A stretch of 64,000 nucleotides of DNA from Saccharobesus litoralis (GTDB lineage Bacteria; Pseudomonadota; Gammaproteobacteria; Enterobacterales; Alteromonadaceae), in contig NZ_CP026604.1 in assembly GCF_003063625.1 (NCBI RefSeq), forward strand, positions 2,542,001 to 2,606,000. Direction: 5' to 3'. The position numbers and the translations under genes were made by a program. Under the pieces are notes generated by a model. That model searched no databases. It worked only from the letters and a program-made list of their open reading frames with translations, and was not told the origin of the DNA. Shown piece after piece: positions 63,742-64,000 of the stretch. Each line of letters opens with the position of its first letter. The stretch's first letter is position 1.

Positions 63742-64000
63742 ATGAGCACTAAACACGCCTTTCATGCCGGCGAGCGCAAGATCCATCAGGCCTTTGGTAT
63801 TGAGCAACAAATGCAAGATATAGGTTCGCGAGTTATTCGTGATTTTATGCCACAGCAACATAGTGATTTCTATCAACAGTTGCCGTTTATCTTGTTAGGG
63901 CATGTTGATGTTAGAGGCCGACCTTGGGCATCTATGCTGACAGGACAAAAAAACGGTCAGTTTATATTCGCACCTGATAATAAGCACCTTGATATTGAAG
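63742..64000 (+). CDS. PNPOx-like flavin-binding protein (5' part; continues past window)
   Basis: 86 codons are visible from the ATG at 63742, and the frame is open to the window edge. It reads MSTKHAFHAGERKIHQAFG, then SDFYQQLPFILLGHVDVRG and RPWASMLTGQ. It resembles the pyridoxamine-phosphate-oxidase-like split-barrel flavin domain found at the N-terminus of larger oxidoreductases next to GST genes. Whether a ferredoxin-reductase part follows cannot be seen here. This start was chosen because it is the first ATG that gives the family's N-terminal helix. Confidence 0.7.
   Translation, partial: MSTKHAFHAGERKIHQAFGIEQQMQDIGSRVIRDFMPQQHSDFYQQLPFILLGHVDVRGRPWASMLTGQKNGQFIFAPDNKHLDIE

Noticed and set aside
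1-64000. tRNA or rRNA genes
   Set aside because: Intergenic gaps were read for acceptor and T-loop patterns (GTTCGANTC and similar) and none was convincing.

Overview
The window looks like a chromosomal segment of a marine gammaproteobacterium of the Alteromonadales. This rests on the gene orders pepQ-yigZ-trkH, srkA-dsbA, and ftsY-ftsE-ftsX-(insert)-rpoH, on the AT-rich composition, and on the many c-di-GMP, HDOD and TonB-era marine-type proteins. The genus is not determined; an Alteromonadaceae-like, polysaccharide-using bacterium is a reasonable guess. No tRNA, rRNA, CRISPR array or prophage was seen.

Layout. 1-3160 (minus): pepQ, yigZ and the 5' part of trkH. 3374-12999: housekeeping genes dgkA, a SPOUT methylase, a TauE exporter, an HDOD protein, ccoG, srkA-dsbA, a DUF523 protein, a glycosyltransferase, a PAP2 phosphatase and rraA. 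13168-20387: two large EAL/GGDEF signalling proteins and small membrane proteins, one of them behind a perfect Fur-like palindrome. 20714-26348: polA, with an upstream T-rich tract flanked by DnaA-like boxes, and a sensor kinase plus YfiR-like pair. 26546-34616: a DNA glycosylase, rsmJ, rsmD, ftsY, ftsEX, an inserted EAL-HDOD gene, and rpoH behind a perfect CIRCE element. 34686-41970: a YkgJ protein, then the most unusual locus. It is a tight five-gene minus-strand operon with a PLP histidine-decarboxylase-like enzyme, a TorF-type porin, an ELIC-like pentameric ligand-gated ion channel, a Cache-type sensor with a degenerate kinase-like tail, and an MFS transporter. It looks like an amine-production, sensing and transport system. 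42096-51781: cytochrome c/PQQ sugar dehydrogenase, a lipoprotein alpha-amylase, an esterase, and a 1428-residue calcium-repeat surface protein with a GlyGly-CTERM tail. 51854-54022: two direct repeats abutting a group II intron. 54032-61878: a sigma-54 two-component system with an ABC/HlyD efflux module, including a matching -24/-12 promoter and palindromic upstream sites. 61966-64000: LysR, GST and a partial PNPOx-like gene.

Several repeat families are scattered through the intergenic spaces. One is a 225-bp (or 125-129-bp) element with inverted ends, flanked by TA, with four copies plus a remnant. A 68-bp hairpin repeat and a 24-bp hairpin repeat each occur twice, and there is a 136/137-bp direct repeat pair. 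Start codons were chosen by family length and ribosome-binding sites; where they differ from the longest frame, this is stated.
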